Origin: Clostridia bacterium | Lineage (GTDB): Bacteria; Bacillota; Clostridia; Oscillospirales; Acutalibacteraceae | NCBI GenBank assembly: GCA_017415515.1 | Contig: JAFQGI010000032.1 | Location: 1-64,000, forward strand | DNA: 64,000 bases | Reading direction: 5' to 3' | In this document: piece after piece, positions 17,234-24,597 of the stretch | Layout of the letters: every line of letters begins with the position of its first letter | Position numbering within the stretch: position 1 is the first letter of the stretch | Position numbers and translations under genes: made by a program | The notes under the pieces: model-generated | Seen by the model: the letters and a program-made list of their open reading frames with translations, nothing else | What the model was told of the DNA's origin: nothing | The model's database searches: none

Positions 17234-17740
17234 TTACATCAGCAATAGCATCAGCGCCATACCGCCCGTCAACCCCAACACCCGATATACCCGCCCTTTC
17301 TCCTGCCACACACGGCGAGCTTCCCCCTCCTGTGCCGACAGCAGACTGCGATAATACTCGATATGCGCCTGCTGTCCTTCAAGATCGGTGTGGCCGCATC
17401 CTGCGGCAAATTCCAGCAGAAGCTGACGATCCGACGGCAACATCGCCCCCTCCCCCTCCGCCTTTTCCAAGGCGGAGGCAAAGGCATCCGCAAAGGGGAT
17501 ATGAGACAGCTCCTTCGCCACCTCTTGAACCAAGGGAAAGGCGGCAAAGGCCTCACCTTGTGCCAGCCGTTGCCACAAATCCGGCATCGGCAAAGAGGTG
17601 TAGCTCATCTCCTGCCACAGCCCTTGCAGCAGCCGTCCGCACATCTCCAAAAACACCACGCGCCGTCGCAGACGATGGGAGGCGTACAAACCCATCCCCG
17701 TCCCCGCGACCACCATCAACAATCCGCCAATCCACCCCAT
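17234..17740 (-). CDS. spoIIIAB: Stage III sporulation protein AB
   Basis: 168 residues, matching the family length. N-terminal and C-terminal membrane helices enclose a helical cytoplasmic part (YTSLPMPDLWQRLAQGEAFA). Start supported by GGAGGTGA 6 nt upstream. Its first 188 nt are also covered, in another frame, by the extended spoIIIAA reading frame. Confidence 0.92.
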   Translation of the reverse strand: MGWIGGLLMVVAGTGMGLYASHRLRRRVVFLEMCGRLLQGLWQEMSYTSLPMPDLWQRLAQGEAFAAFPLVQEVAKELSHIPFADAFASALEKAEGEGAMLPSDRQLLLEFAAGCGHTDLEGQQAHIEYYRSLLSAQEGEARRVWQEKGRVYRVLGLTGGMALMLLLM

Positions 17741-18632
17741 CGGGTGTCACCTCCGGTATGTAACAGCCCCGTATTCTTCCGGGGATTTCACGCCCATGCA
17801 AAAAGACCCATCGCGGGAAAACGTACCGACGGATGAGATCCCGCACAAAGGGTTGGTGCGCCATCTGCGCAGGAGCATAACCGTGCAAGGTAGCCACCAC
17901 CGCCACACCGGCATGAGCACAATCCGCCACCGCCTGCACCTCCGCACCGTCGCCCAACTCATCCAACAGGATAACATCCGGTGCCAAACAACGCACCGCC
18001 TGACGAATCCCCACCGCTTTGGGATACCCCCGCAACACGTCGCATCCGCTCAGCGTATCTTCCAGCGACAGCTCCCCTCGCTCGTCCACCACCGCCACAC
18101 GACAGTGACGGGAGGCGAGCTGTGCCGCCAAATCCCGCAACAGGGTGGTTTTGCCGCAGGAGGGAGGCCCCACCAACAGGGTGCTGATAGGACGATCCCC
18201 CTCCCACACCAGCGGCAACAAGCAGTGGGCACAGCCCGGAACACGGCGAGGCAGACGAATGCACAGAGCGGTGACGTTTTTGACCGCACTCACACCGCCG
18301 TCACGTATAACGGCGGTGCCCGCCACCCCCACGCGAACGCCACCGGCCACCGCAAGATAGCCCTGCTCCAATTCCCACTGGTGGGCATACACCGAATGGC
18401 CGCAAAACGCGAAAAAGCAAGATTCCAGTTGTTCACAAGAACAAAGAAACACATCCGATTGGCGCACCAGCGTCAATCCGTGACGGGTCAAATACCGCTC
18501 CCCTTGGGGCAACGACACGGTCACGGGGGAATCGGCACGCAACCGAATCTCCTGCACGTTCTCCTCAATCTCACCCAATGCCTCCAACCAGGGCTGCGGC
18601 AAATAGGGACGCAATATCTCACTGCTTGTCAC
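17553..18632 (-). CDS. spoIIIAA: Stage III sporulation protein AA (ATPase), C-terminally extended
   Basis: 360 residues from a GTG (VTSSEILRPYLP) preceded by AGGTGAGG; no ATG fits a ribosome site. Secretion-type AAA ATPase of the SpoIIIA channel with Walker A GPPSCGKTTLLRDLA and Walker B VILLDELGD. Homologues end near residue 300, just before spoIIIAB. Here no stop is met and the frame continues about 63 codons into spoIIIAB. The tail is rich in Gly, Ala, Arg and Asp and resembles no domain, so it may be incidental. Confidence 0.88.
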   Translation of the reverse strand: MTSSEILRPYLPQPWLEALGEIEENVQEIRLRADSPVTVSLPQGERYLTRHGLTLVRQSDVFLCSCEQLESCFFAFCGHSVYAHQWELEQGYLAVAGGVRVGVAGTAVIRDGGVSAVKNVTALCIRLPRRVPGCAHCLLPLVWEGDRPISTLLVGPPSCGKTTLLRDLAAQLASRHCRVAVVDERGELSLEDTLSGCDVLRGYPKAVGIRQAVRCLAPDVILLDELGDGAEVQAVADCAHAGVAVVATLHGYAPAQMAHQPFVRDLIRRYVFPRWVFLHGREIPGRIRGCYIPEVTPDGVDWRIVDGGRGDGDGFVRLPSSATARGVFGDVRTAAARAVAGDELHLFADAGFVATAGTR

Positions 18633-18653
18633 GCCTGTCCTCACCTCTTGTCC

Positions 18654-18682
18654 ATATGTATGTGGCGAGGCAGGAAAATAGA
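18654..18682 (-). promoter_or_regulatory. Candidate sigma-E promoter of spoIIIA
   Basis: 22 nt before the spoIIIAA GTG the minus strand has CATACATAT (18654-18662), a perfect match to the sigma-E -10 CATACAnT. A weaker -35 TCTATTT (18676-18682) lies 13 nt upstream. SpoIIIA operons are known sigma-E targets. The -35 match is only partial. Confidence 0.6.
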
Positions 18683-18684
18683 AC

Positions 18685-18721
18685 AAAAAAGCGTCTGCCC
18701 CATGGAGGCAGACGCTTTTTT
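18685..18721. terminator. Bidirectional terminator after the small Cys-rich gene
   Basis: 10-bp stem AGCGTCTGCC with complement (18690-18699, 18707-18716), flanked by runs of five or six A and T, so it can work in both directions. It isolates spoIIIA from the gene upstream. Confidence 0.9.
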
Positions 18722-18843
18722 CACGCTTCGTTCTTCGGTTCTTGCTCAAAGGGGTGGCAACAACACGCCCCGCAATAGATGCAAGAAACGTCGGTGCGAT
18801 TCAGCTCGTAAACCTGATGACAGGCATCGCAATAAAAGATCAT
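18721..18843 (-). CDS. 40-residue Cys-rich (zinc-ribbon-like) protein
   Basis: Coding region MIFYCDACHQVYELNRTDVS followed by CIYCGACCCHPFEQEPKNEA. Two CxxC pairs (5/8 and 21/24) plus Cys27-29 suggest a small zinc ribbon. Start supported by GAGGAG 6 nt upstream, end by a strong terminator 5 nt later. Located 9 nt after tspO, hence probably co-transcribed. Function unknown. Confidence 0.75.
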   Translation of the reverse strand: MIFYCDACHQVYELNRTDVSCIYCGACCCHPFEQEPKNEA

Positions 18844-18852
18844 AATTTCTCC

Positions 18853-19335
18853 TCAATTTAACACCGCAAATCCTACGTTGAGATACAGCGCAAACACACA
18901 CCACAGCAAATAGGGCACCAACAGCCACCCAGCCACGGCGTTGATCTCCCGAAACCGCTGCCATGTGGCGTACACCGCCGCCGTCAGCAGAAGCAGCCAC
19001 ACCGCCGCCAAAGAGATCCACTCCAAGCGGAAGAAAAGGAGCGGCCACAGCACGTTCAACCCTAATTGAATATAATACAGCGTCATCGCTTTGCCGCTGT
19101 CCACATCCTCCGACTTGACCACAATGCCGGCGGCAATTCCCATCAGCACATACAGAATCGTCCACACCACGGGGAACACCCAACCGGGAGGTGCCAGCGG
19201 CGGAGAGATCAGCCGTCCATACAGCGAGGCGGTATTTCCGCCCAGCAGCGAGGCCAAGCCCCCCGCCAACAACGCCACAACCACTTGCAGGACGATCGGC
19301 TTATATTTGTTCCACAACCCTTTCCAGTCGGTCAT
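18853..19335 (-). CDS. tspO: TspO/MBR family membrane protein
   Basis: 160 residues from the ATG 8 nt after AAGGAG. Five hydrophobic helices and the family signature PPGWVFPVVWTILYVLMG. Bacterial TspO binds porphyrins and is linked to tetrapyrrole and stress responses; the role in an anaerobe is unclear. Probable operon with the 40-residue Cys-rich protein. Confidence 0.93.
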   Translation of the reverse strand: MTDWKGLWNKYKPIVLQVVVALLAGGLASLLGGNTASLYGRLISPPLAPPGWVFPVVWTILYVLMGIAAGIVVKSEDVDSGKAMTLYYIQLGLNVLWPLLFFRLEWISLAAVWLLLLTAAVYATWQRFREINAVAGWLLVPYLLWCVFALYLNVGFAVLN

Positions 19336-19380
19336 CAAACATCACTCCTTGCATCGTTCTGCTCTACCTATATGCAAGGA

Positions 19381-19740
19381 CTAATCTGTCCTATGCTCGG
19401 TCAGCCCAAAACTCACCTGCAACGCTTGATCCACCCGATTCATAGACACCTCATCCAGCCGTCCCATGCGCTCTTTGAGCCTCTGCTTGTCCAAAGTGCG
19501 AATCTGCTCCAACAGCACGATGGAATCCTTGGCCAGGCCGCTTCCCACCGCATGCAAACGGATGTGGGTGGGCAAATCGGTCTTGCCCTTTTGGCTGGTG
19601 ATGGCCGCCGCGATCACCGTGGGACTGAACCGATTGCCCACGTCATTCTGCACGATAAGAACGGGACGAATGCCCCCTTGCTCCGACCCCACCACCGGGC
19701 TGAGATCGGCATAGTAAATATCTCCTCGATGTACCGTCAC
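19381..19740 (-). CDS. ndoA: MazF/NdoA family endoribonuclease toxin
   Basis: 119 residues starting at GTG after AGGAGGT. Family signature RGDIYYADLSPVVGSEQGG and RPVLIVQND, with the DKQRL stretch near the end. MazF enzymes cleave mRNA at short motifs. In Bacillus the antitoxin ndoAI precedes it; here the 137 nt before it hold only a terminator and no antitoxin coding region. Confidence 0.93.
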   Translation of the reverse strand: MTVHRGDIYYADLSPVVGSEQGGIRPVLIVQNDVGNRFSPTVIAAAITSQKGKTDLPTHIRLHAVGSGLAKDSIVLLEQIRTLDKQRLKERMGRLDEVSMNRVDQALQVSFGLTEHRTD

Positions 19741-19832
19741 CGTCTGTCACCTCCTATGTTTTGTACACATTGATTATGACCGTACGCAAAGGCTTTTATA
19801 CGCCATACTATGTGACTTGGGACAAGACGGTG

Positions 19833-19870
19833 AGAAAAAAAGAGCCTCGGCACCACGGTGTCGAGACTCT
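19833..19870 (-). terminator. Terminator after the YdcC-position lipoprotein
   Basis: 13-bp stem with one mismatch and one G-U pair (19841-19853 and 19858-19870), followed on the minus strand by seven T residues. Confidence 0.85.
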
Positions 19871-19877
19871 TTGCCAT

Positions 19878-20381
19878 TTACAGAACCGTAACCTGAGAAA
19901 ATGCAGCCGTCAGCTGTTCATCCGGCACGGACAAGGATTTCGGCAAGCCGGTTTCGGCGTCGCAGACGAGGGTGTAGCCTTTCCCCTCTGCTTCACCGCT
20001 GATGACGTAATCCTTGCCATCCTGCTTGCCTTTTTTCGACCCTACGTTAGACAGCACCTGCACCAGACAGCGAATGAGGCCGCCATCCGGCATACTGTCC
20101 TCCGCCACCGCAATGGCCATCCCGCCCAGTTGCATCTGCATTTGGGTGCCGGTCCAACCAAGGGTGACGCCATCCAGCGATTTCGGCTCGGTAAACACCA
20201 TGGTCACCCGCCCATCGGTAGAACAGGTGAACTGCCCTTTCACGTCCATCTCTTTATAACGAATGGTTGCCTGGGCGGTGAACCCATCGGTGATGGGCTC
20301 GATGGTGGTCTTTTTGCCACATCCGCACAGGCAAAGCAAGGCGGAGATGACAGCCAACAGCATGCCGAAAAAACGCTTCAT
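19878..20381 (-). CDS. Lipoprotein of unknown function
   Basis: 167 residues from MKRFFGMLLAV, 8 nt after GGGAG. Signal peptide with lipobox LCGC near residue 20. The body (TIRYKEMDVKGQFTCSTDG, GTQMQMQLGGM) looks like the beta-rich LolA/RseB-type fold predicted for outer lipoprotein carriers and Bacillus YdcC, whose gene also precedes the ndoA region. Homology is inferred from context and pattern only. Confidence 0.75.
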   Translation of the reverse strand: MKRFFGMLLAVISALLCLCGCGKKTTIEPITDGFTAQATIRYKEMDVKGQFTCSTDGRVTMVFTEPKSLDGVTLGWTGTQMQMQLGGMAIAVAEDSMPDGGLIRCLVQVLSNVGSKKGKQDGKDYVISGEAEGKGYTLVCDAETGLPKSLSVPDEQLTAAFSQVTVL

Positions 20382-20393
20382 ACGCAAAGCTCC

Positions 20394-21272
20394 CTATTTC
20401 TCAAATTGCAGAAACAGAGAACAAAGCTCCTCCATCAAATCGGTGGGCAGCATACCATGCTCCGAGTGCTTCCGGGCGGCCAGATCACCTGCCGCGCCGT
20501 GGAGGTACACCCCGCACACCGCCGCCTCGTATGGCGAAACACCTTGGGCGACTAAGCTGCCGATGAGGCCCGCCAGCACGTCACCGCTGCCACCCGTAGC
20601 CATACCGGAATTGCCGGTGTGGTTTTCCATCACGGTGCCATCCGGTGAAGCCACGAGGGTGTGATGGCCTTTGAGCACCACCACCGCATTGACCTCCCGC
20701 GCCAATCGGCAAGCCACCTCATAGCGGTTGGCTTGCACCTCGGCGGTGGAGATACCCATCAGCCGTGCCATCTCGCCGGGGTGAGGGGTCACAATCAGAG
20801 GAGCCATTCTCGTTTCCTCTGTCAATATATGCGGCGTGACGGCATTTATGCCGTCGGCATCCAAAATCACGGGAACGGTGCTGTGAGAGAGGAGGTGGCG
20901 CACCACAGTGGTTTGCTCCTCCCCCCTGCCCATACCGCAACCAACCACCACGGCATCGGCGGTAGTGAGAGCATCGATCAGAGCAGGAATGGCATTCGCA
21001 GAGAAGCACCCATTCTGTTCCGCCACAGGCACAAACACCGCCTCGGGGATGGCCTCCACCAGCAAAGGGTACACGCTCTGCGGCACAGCGGCGCGGAGTA
21101 ACCCTACGCCGCTACGCAATGCACCACGGGCGCACAGCAGCGCCGCCCCCGCCATCCCATAGCTGCCGCAGACGGTGAGCAGTGTGCCGTAGGTGCCCTT
21201 GTGGCTGTCGGCAGCACGAGGACGGATATGCCGCGCCACGTATTCTTTGGTTATAATAATTGGCTGATTCAT
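20394..21272 (-). CDS. nnrD: ADP-dependent NAD(P)H-hydrate dehydratase
   Basis: 292 residues of the ribokinase-like YjeF C-terminal domain. Repairs hydrated NAD(P)H. Visible motifs: GSYGMAGAALLCARGALRSG, VVGCGMGRG, and NSGMATGGSGDVLAGLIG near residue 220, which holds the catalytic Asp. The N-terminal epimerase domain found in fused enzymes is absent. Confidence 0.93.
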   Translation of the reverse strand: MNQPIIITKEYVARHIRPRAADSHKGTYGTLLTVCGSYGMAGAALLCARGALRSGVGLLRAAVPQSVYPLLVEAIPEAVFVPVAEQNGCFSANAIPALIDALTTADAVVVGCGMGRGEEQTTVVRHLLSHSTVPVILDADGINAVTPHILTEETRMAPLIVTPHPGEMARLMGISTAEVQANRYEVACRLAREVNAVVVLKGHHTLVASPDGTVMENHTGNSGMATGGSGDVLAGLIGSLVAQGVSPYEAAVCGVYLHGAAGDLAARKHSEHGMLPTDLMEELCSLFLQFEK

Positions 21273-21301
21273 AATTTCCTCCTCCGCTACACAGCAAAAT
21301 G

Positions 21302-21461
21302 CCTTCCCCTCGAGGGGAAGGTGGCCGAGTCGACATTCGGCATAGCCGAAGTCGGCGAGGTCGGATGAGGTGATGCGGGACGCAAAAAGATAACGCCGTC
21401 TGAGGACGGCTACACCTCATCAGTCAGCCTGTCGGCTGACAGCTTCCCCTCAAGGGGAAGC
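21302..21461. repeat. MITE-like palindromic repeat, copy A
   Basis: 160-bp non-coding element. Both ends are themselves palindromes: CCTTCCCCTCGAGGGGAAGG (21302-21321) and GCTTCCCCTCAAGGGGAAGC (21442-21461), inverted copies of each other with one internal mismatch over 18 nt. It also holds GTCAGCCTGTCGGCTGAC (21423-21440), present identically in copy B. Confidence 0.85.
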
Positions 21462-21484
21462 CAAATACGTTTCACCGCTATTCC

Positions 21485-21515
21485 AAAAATGCCGCACGGA
21501 CACCGTGCGGCATTT
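21485..21515 (-). terminator. Terminator of the small membrane protein gene
   Basis: 13-bp perfect stem AAATGCCGCACGG with complement (21487-21499, 21503-21515), 3-nt loop, followed by a TTTTT run on the minus strand. Confidence 0.9.
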
Positions 21516-21524
21516 CTCAAAGCA

Positions 21525-22076
21525 TCAATCGTCCATTTCACGCTTGGCGGGCACGGGCAGACCGGCCTCGCGGGCGGCACGAGCGGTGTCCATCTGCGTA
21601 AGTTTAGGCAGGCCGTCGTAGAGCGCACCCAGCACCCGATCATCCGGCATAAACACCACCAAGGTGTCGCCGTTTTTCTTGCTGTGATAGGTGAAATACC
21701 ACAAGCCCTCCTCGTTGAGAGAGGGGGCCACCAGCACGGTGCGCTGAAATTTGCCCAAGGGTTTCTGCGGATCATAGGGAGCCAACGCCCGAATCTTGCG
21801 ACCGGACACCGACACCAGACGCACACGCTTGCGGCGGGCAACGATCTTATCCACGTCGATGTCGCCGTTGGTGACGCAATACTCAAATTCTACGTTCTGG
21901 GTGGTCGCCAGCCACCAAGCACCGTATACGATACCGACCGTGGCAATCACCGCAAGAATACTAAAAATCCAAACCAGTGCGATCAAAACAACGGCAAGCA
22001 ACACCACGCCGACGATCAGAGCCCACGAGGACAAGCTCTTTTTCTTTTTCACAATTTGCTCAAAAAAAGTATCCAT
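21525..22076 (-). CDS. Membrane protein (DUF6106-like)
   Basis: 183 residues from MDTFFEQIVKKKK, the second of two close ATGs, 7 nt after GGGG. Two adjacent hydrophobic helices (near residues 18-60) and a C-terminal cytosolic domain with FEYCVTNGDIDVDKIVARRK and FMPDDRVLGALYDGLP. It resembles the clostridial DUF6106 family by memory; function unknown. Confidence 0.7.
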   Translation of the reverse strand: MDTFFEQIVKKKKSLSSWALIVGVVLLAVVLIALVWIFSILAVIATVGIVYGAWWLATTQNVEFEYCVTNGDIDVDKIVARRKRVRLVSVSGRKIRALAPYDPQKPLGKFQRTVLVAPSLNEEGLWYFTYHSKKNGDTLVVFMPDDRVLGALYDGLPKLTQMDTARAAREAGLPVPAKREMDD

Positions 22077-22105
22077 TTTCATACCCCTTTCGCAATTACC
22101 GTTTC

Positions 22106-22134
22106 ATTATACACTCTCTGGCCCCGTTTTTCAA
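22106..22134 (-). promoter_or_regulatory. Promoter of the DUF6106-like gene
   Basis: Minus-strand -35 TTGAAA (22129-22134), 17-nt spacer, -10 TATAAT (22106-22111). Confidence 0.8.
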
Positions 22135-22180
22135 CGGCATTTGCAAAAATTTACAGATTTGTTTCTTTTGGCCCTCTCCA

Positions 22181-22210
22181 TTGACAGAGGCGGCGCGGAT
22201 TTGGTATAAT
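22181..22210 (+). promoter_or_regulatory. Promoter of ansA
   Basis: Plus-strand -35 TTGACA (22181-22186), 18-nt spacer, -10 TATAAT (22205-22210), followed by the AAAAGGAG ribosome site of ansA. Divergent from the previous promoter. Confidence 0.9.
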
Positions 22211-22237
22211 AACAGGGTTGAAAAGGAGTGTGTGGCT

Positions 22238-23248
22238 ATGGATAAGAAAATTCTGCTGATTTACACCGGCGGTACCATCGGCATGGTGCCCACCGAGGCG
22301 GGCTATGCCCCCAAGGCAGGCTATCTGCAATCCTTTTTGGAGAGCATCCCCGCCCTCAGCGATCCCTCTATGCCCAAATGGGAGCTGTTGGAGCTGTGCC
22401 CTCTGCTGGACTCCTCCAACATGACGGTGCTGGACTGGAACCGCATCGGCCGCATCATCGAGGAGCACTACGACGCCTTTGACGGCTTCGTCATCCTCCA
22501 CGGCACCGACACCATGGCCTACACCGCCTCTGCCCTCTCCTTCTCGCTGGAAAATCTGGACAAGCCCGTGGTCATCACCGGCTCCCAGATCCCGCTGTTT
22601 GAGGTACGTAACGACGGTCTGGATAATCTGCTGACCAGTATGCTCATCGCCGCCGAGGGTCGCGTTCACGAGGTGGCGCTCTGCTTCTCCAACAAGCTGA
22701 TGCGGGGCAACCGCAGTGTCAAAACCAGCGCTACCGACCTATACGCCTTCTCCTCCCCCAACTATCCGGCGCTGGCGGACATCGGCACCCGCATTCTGTA
22801 CAACAATATGATTCCTCCCCGCAAGGTGGAGGGTCCCTTCCGCGTGCAGGAGCTGAAAAAGATCCCAATCGGCATCATCAAGGTGTTCCCCGGCATTCAG
22901 TTTGAGCTGTTTGAGGAGATCATGTCCGAGTCCCTCAAGGGCATCGTGCTGGAGACCTTCGGCGCCGGCAACATCCCCGGCACCGCCGACGCCATTCTGC
23001 CCATCGTGCGCAAGGCACGGGAAAACGGCACCGTGCTGGTGATCTGCTCCCAGTGTCTGAAAGGGTCGGTGTCCTTGGGCACCTACGAGACCAGTGCCGC
23101 CCTCAAAGAGGCAGGCGCAGTGTGCGCCTACGATATGACCACCGAGGCGGCGGTAGCGAAGCTCTACTACCTTTTCAGTTGCGGCTACGACGCCGAAACT
23201 GTCAAAGCCAAAATGGAAGAGGATTTGGTGGGTGAATTGAGTAAGTGA
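22238..23248 (+). CDS. ansA: L-asparaginase, type I
   Basis: 336 residues from MDKKILLIYTGGTIGM. Hydrolyses asparagine to aspartate and ammonia in the cytosol. Catalytic threonines are in YTGGTIGM and HGTDTMAYTASALSF; TGSQIP follows. No signal peptide. Its last codons overlap the first copy of a 14-nt direct repeat and, as GTGA, the next gene. Confidence 0.95.
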   Translation: MDKKILLIYTGGTIGMVPTEAGYAPKAGYLQSFLESIPALSDPSMPKWELLELCPLLDSSNMTVLDWNRIGRIIEEHYDAFDGFVILHGTDTMAYTASALSFSLENLDKPVVITGSQIPLFEVRNDGLDNLLTSMLIAAEGRVHEVALCFSNKLMRGNRSVKTSATDLYAFSSPNYPALADIGTRILYNNMIPPRKVEGPFRVQELKKIPIGIIKVFPGIQFELFEEIMSESLKGIVLETFGAGNIPGTADAILPIVRKARENGTVLVICSQCLKGSVSLGTYETSAALKEAGAVCAYDMTTEAAVAKLYYLFSCGYDAETVKAKMEEDLVGELSK

Positions 23249-23968
23249 GAAAATTTATAGGTTCTGCGACCAATGACAATTTTTCCGTTGGTTGCACGGG
23301 ACAAACCGTTTATTTATTTGACAAAAGCGGTGATGAAATCGCCAAATTTAAGGACATCATCTACGCCTATACCCCTATATTATCTTCCGACGGCAAACTG
23401 TTGGTGGTGAAATCTACCGCAGGTATGCTGGCGGTTTATTCCCTTGAAACATTTTCTTTAGTGAAAAAGTTTCGTTTTTCCAAAGTGGACGGAGCACAGG
23501 ATGACGGCTGTTGTTTTTCGACCGACGGAAAAAGTTTTGTGAACATTGAACGGCAAAAAGATGCCTTACATTCTACCGTATCCATCTATGATATCTCGGA
23601 TTTTTCGCTCGTGAAACAAGTGTCCTTTGACGATTATACGGCGTTAAACTATATTGAATGTGACGAGAACACAAATACGTTCTACGTGCTCGGCTATATG
23701 AGAGATGCAGACAAAGTGTTTGACTATGGTTTTGTCGCTGTATTTGCGGAAAACGAACTCTACAACGTAACGCCTATTACTACAAAGGAATATGAGTTTT
23801 ACAATGAATACAAGCATCTGGAATTGATGGGCTTTTCCGAATACGCTGTGGAAAACACGGATTTGGAAGGCGTGCACGAATTGAGAACAATGCATCCTTC
23901 GCTGAAAGATCTGTATATGAGCTATCATTCGTCGAAATAAATCAGAAGAATATTAATTGAGTAAGTGA
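23235..23968 (+). repeat. 14-nt direct repeats flanking the low-GC gene
   Basis: AATTGAGTAAGTGA occurs at 23235-23248, covering the ansA stop, and again at 23955-23968, exactly 720 nt apart, bracketing the beta-propeller-like gene. Confidence 0.85.
23245..23940 (+). CDS. Hypothetical protein with WD40-like beta repeats, low GC
   Basis: 231 residues beginning at GTG overlapping the ansA stop. Repeating beta-strand pattern (NFSVGCTGQTVYLFDKSGDE, LLVVKSTAGMLAVYSLETF, STVSIYDISDFSLV) suggests a small beta-propeller, but no family is recognised. Base composition is clearly lower in GC than ansA. The gene lies between two copies of AATTGAGTAAGTGA, consistent with insertion or duplication behind ansA. 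The GTG start is weakly supported. Confidence 0.6.
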   Translation: MRKFIGSATNDNFSVGCTGQTVYLFDKSGDEIAKFKDIIYAYTPILSSDGKLLVVKSTAGMLAVYSLETFSLVKKFRFSKVDGAQDDGCCFSTDGKSFVNIERQKDALHSTVSIYDISDFSLVKQVSFDDYTALNYIECDENTNTFYVLGYMRDADKVFDYGFVAVFAENELYNVTPITTKEYEFYNEYKHLELMGFSEYAVENTDLEGVHELRTMHPSLKDLYMSYHSSK

Positions 23969-23988
23969 TGTAATTTTGGAGGCTGGCT

Positions 23989-24321
23989 ATGCAAAAATGG
24001 GTCGTTGAAGACTGGCAATTTGAATTAACGGCGATTGACGGTAAAGCCGGCAACTGTCGATTGGGTCTGGAAAAAGGCGACAAGTTTGTCTTTTCCTACG
24101 AATGTCCCGCCGGAATGTGCCCACGCGTAATGACCGAGTTATTTACTTGGTGCGAGGTCGTTCGGTGCGGTGGTGATTTCACCCATAGAGGCGAGAAAGA
24201 GAAATACGAAATGGATTTCCATTGTCCTTGCCAAAGCATTCTTTTTCACTTGAGAGCAATCCCTATCAATCGTGACGAAAACGGAAACCCTCTGTCCAAT
24301 CATCCCAGACCGAAAGATTGA
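23989..24321 (+). CDS. TIGR04076-like small Cys-containing protein
   Basis: 110 residues with an ATG after TTGGAGG. Pattern GNCRLGLEKGDKFVFSYECP, a central Cys, then HCPCQSILFHLRAI at the end resembles TIGR04076 proteins, which have a conserved Gly-Cys/GD motif and Cys-Pro. Biochemical role unknown. Confidence 0.65.
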   Translation: MQKWVVEDWQFELTAIDGKAGNCRLGLEKGDKFVFSYECPAGMCPRVMTELFTWCEVVRCGGDFTHRGEKEKYEMDFHCPCQSILFHLRAIPINRDENGNPLSNHPRPKD

Positions 24322-24346
24322 GTTGTTGTGCGTATTGAGCGAAAGC

Positions 24347-24530
24347 CTCCCTTGTGTAAAGGGAGGTGGCACGGCAAAGCCGTGACGGAGGGATTGTTAT
24401 TGCCTCCGTCAACACCTCATCCACCGCCGTTCGGCGGTCCCCCTTCCCCTCAAGGGGAAGGCTACGTCGCTAACGCGGCTACAATCCCTCAGTCAGCCTG
24501 TCGGCTGACAGCTCCCTTTACACAAGGGAG
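24347..24530. repeat. MITE-like palindromic repeat, copy B
   Basis: 184-bp element with perfect 19-nt terminal inverted repeats CTCCCTTGTGTAAAGGGAG (24347-24365) and its complement (24512-24530). Each end can also fold on itself. Inside are GGCACGGCAAAGCCGTGACGG (split: GGCACGGCAAAGCCGTG at 24368-24384) and GTCAGCCTGTCGGCTGAC (24492-24509), shared with copy A. It has no coding capacity. Confidence 0.88.
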
Positions 24531-24552
24531 CCTTTGCTCTACTCTACTCAGC

Positions 24553-24597
24553 ACAGAACCCCTCCCTGAATGCTCAGGGAGGGGTTCGTTTTTTTAT
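24553..24597 (+). terminator. Rho-independent terminator (plus strand)
   Basis: 13-bp perfect stem AACCCCTCCCTGA with complement (24557-24569, 24574-24586), 4-nt loop, then seven T residues. It ends the ansA-side transcript and abuts the 3' end of the opposing XRE gene. Confidence 0.9.
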
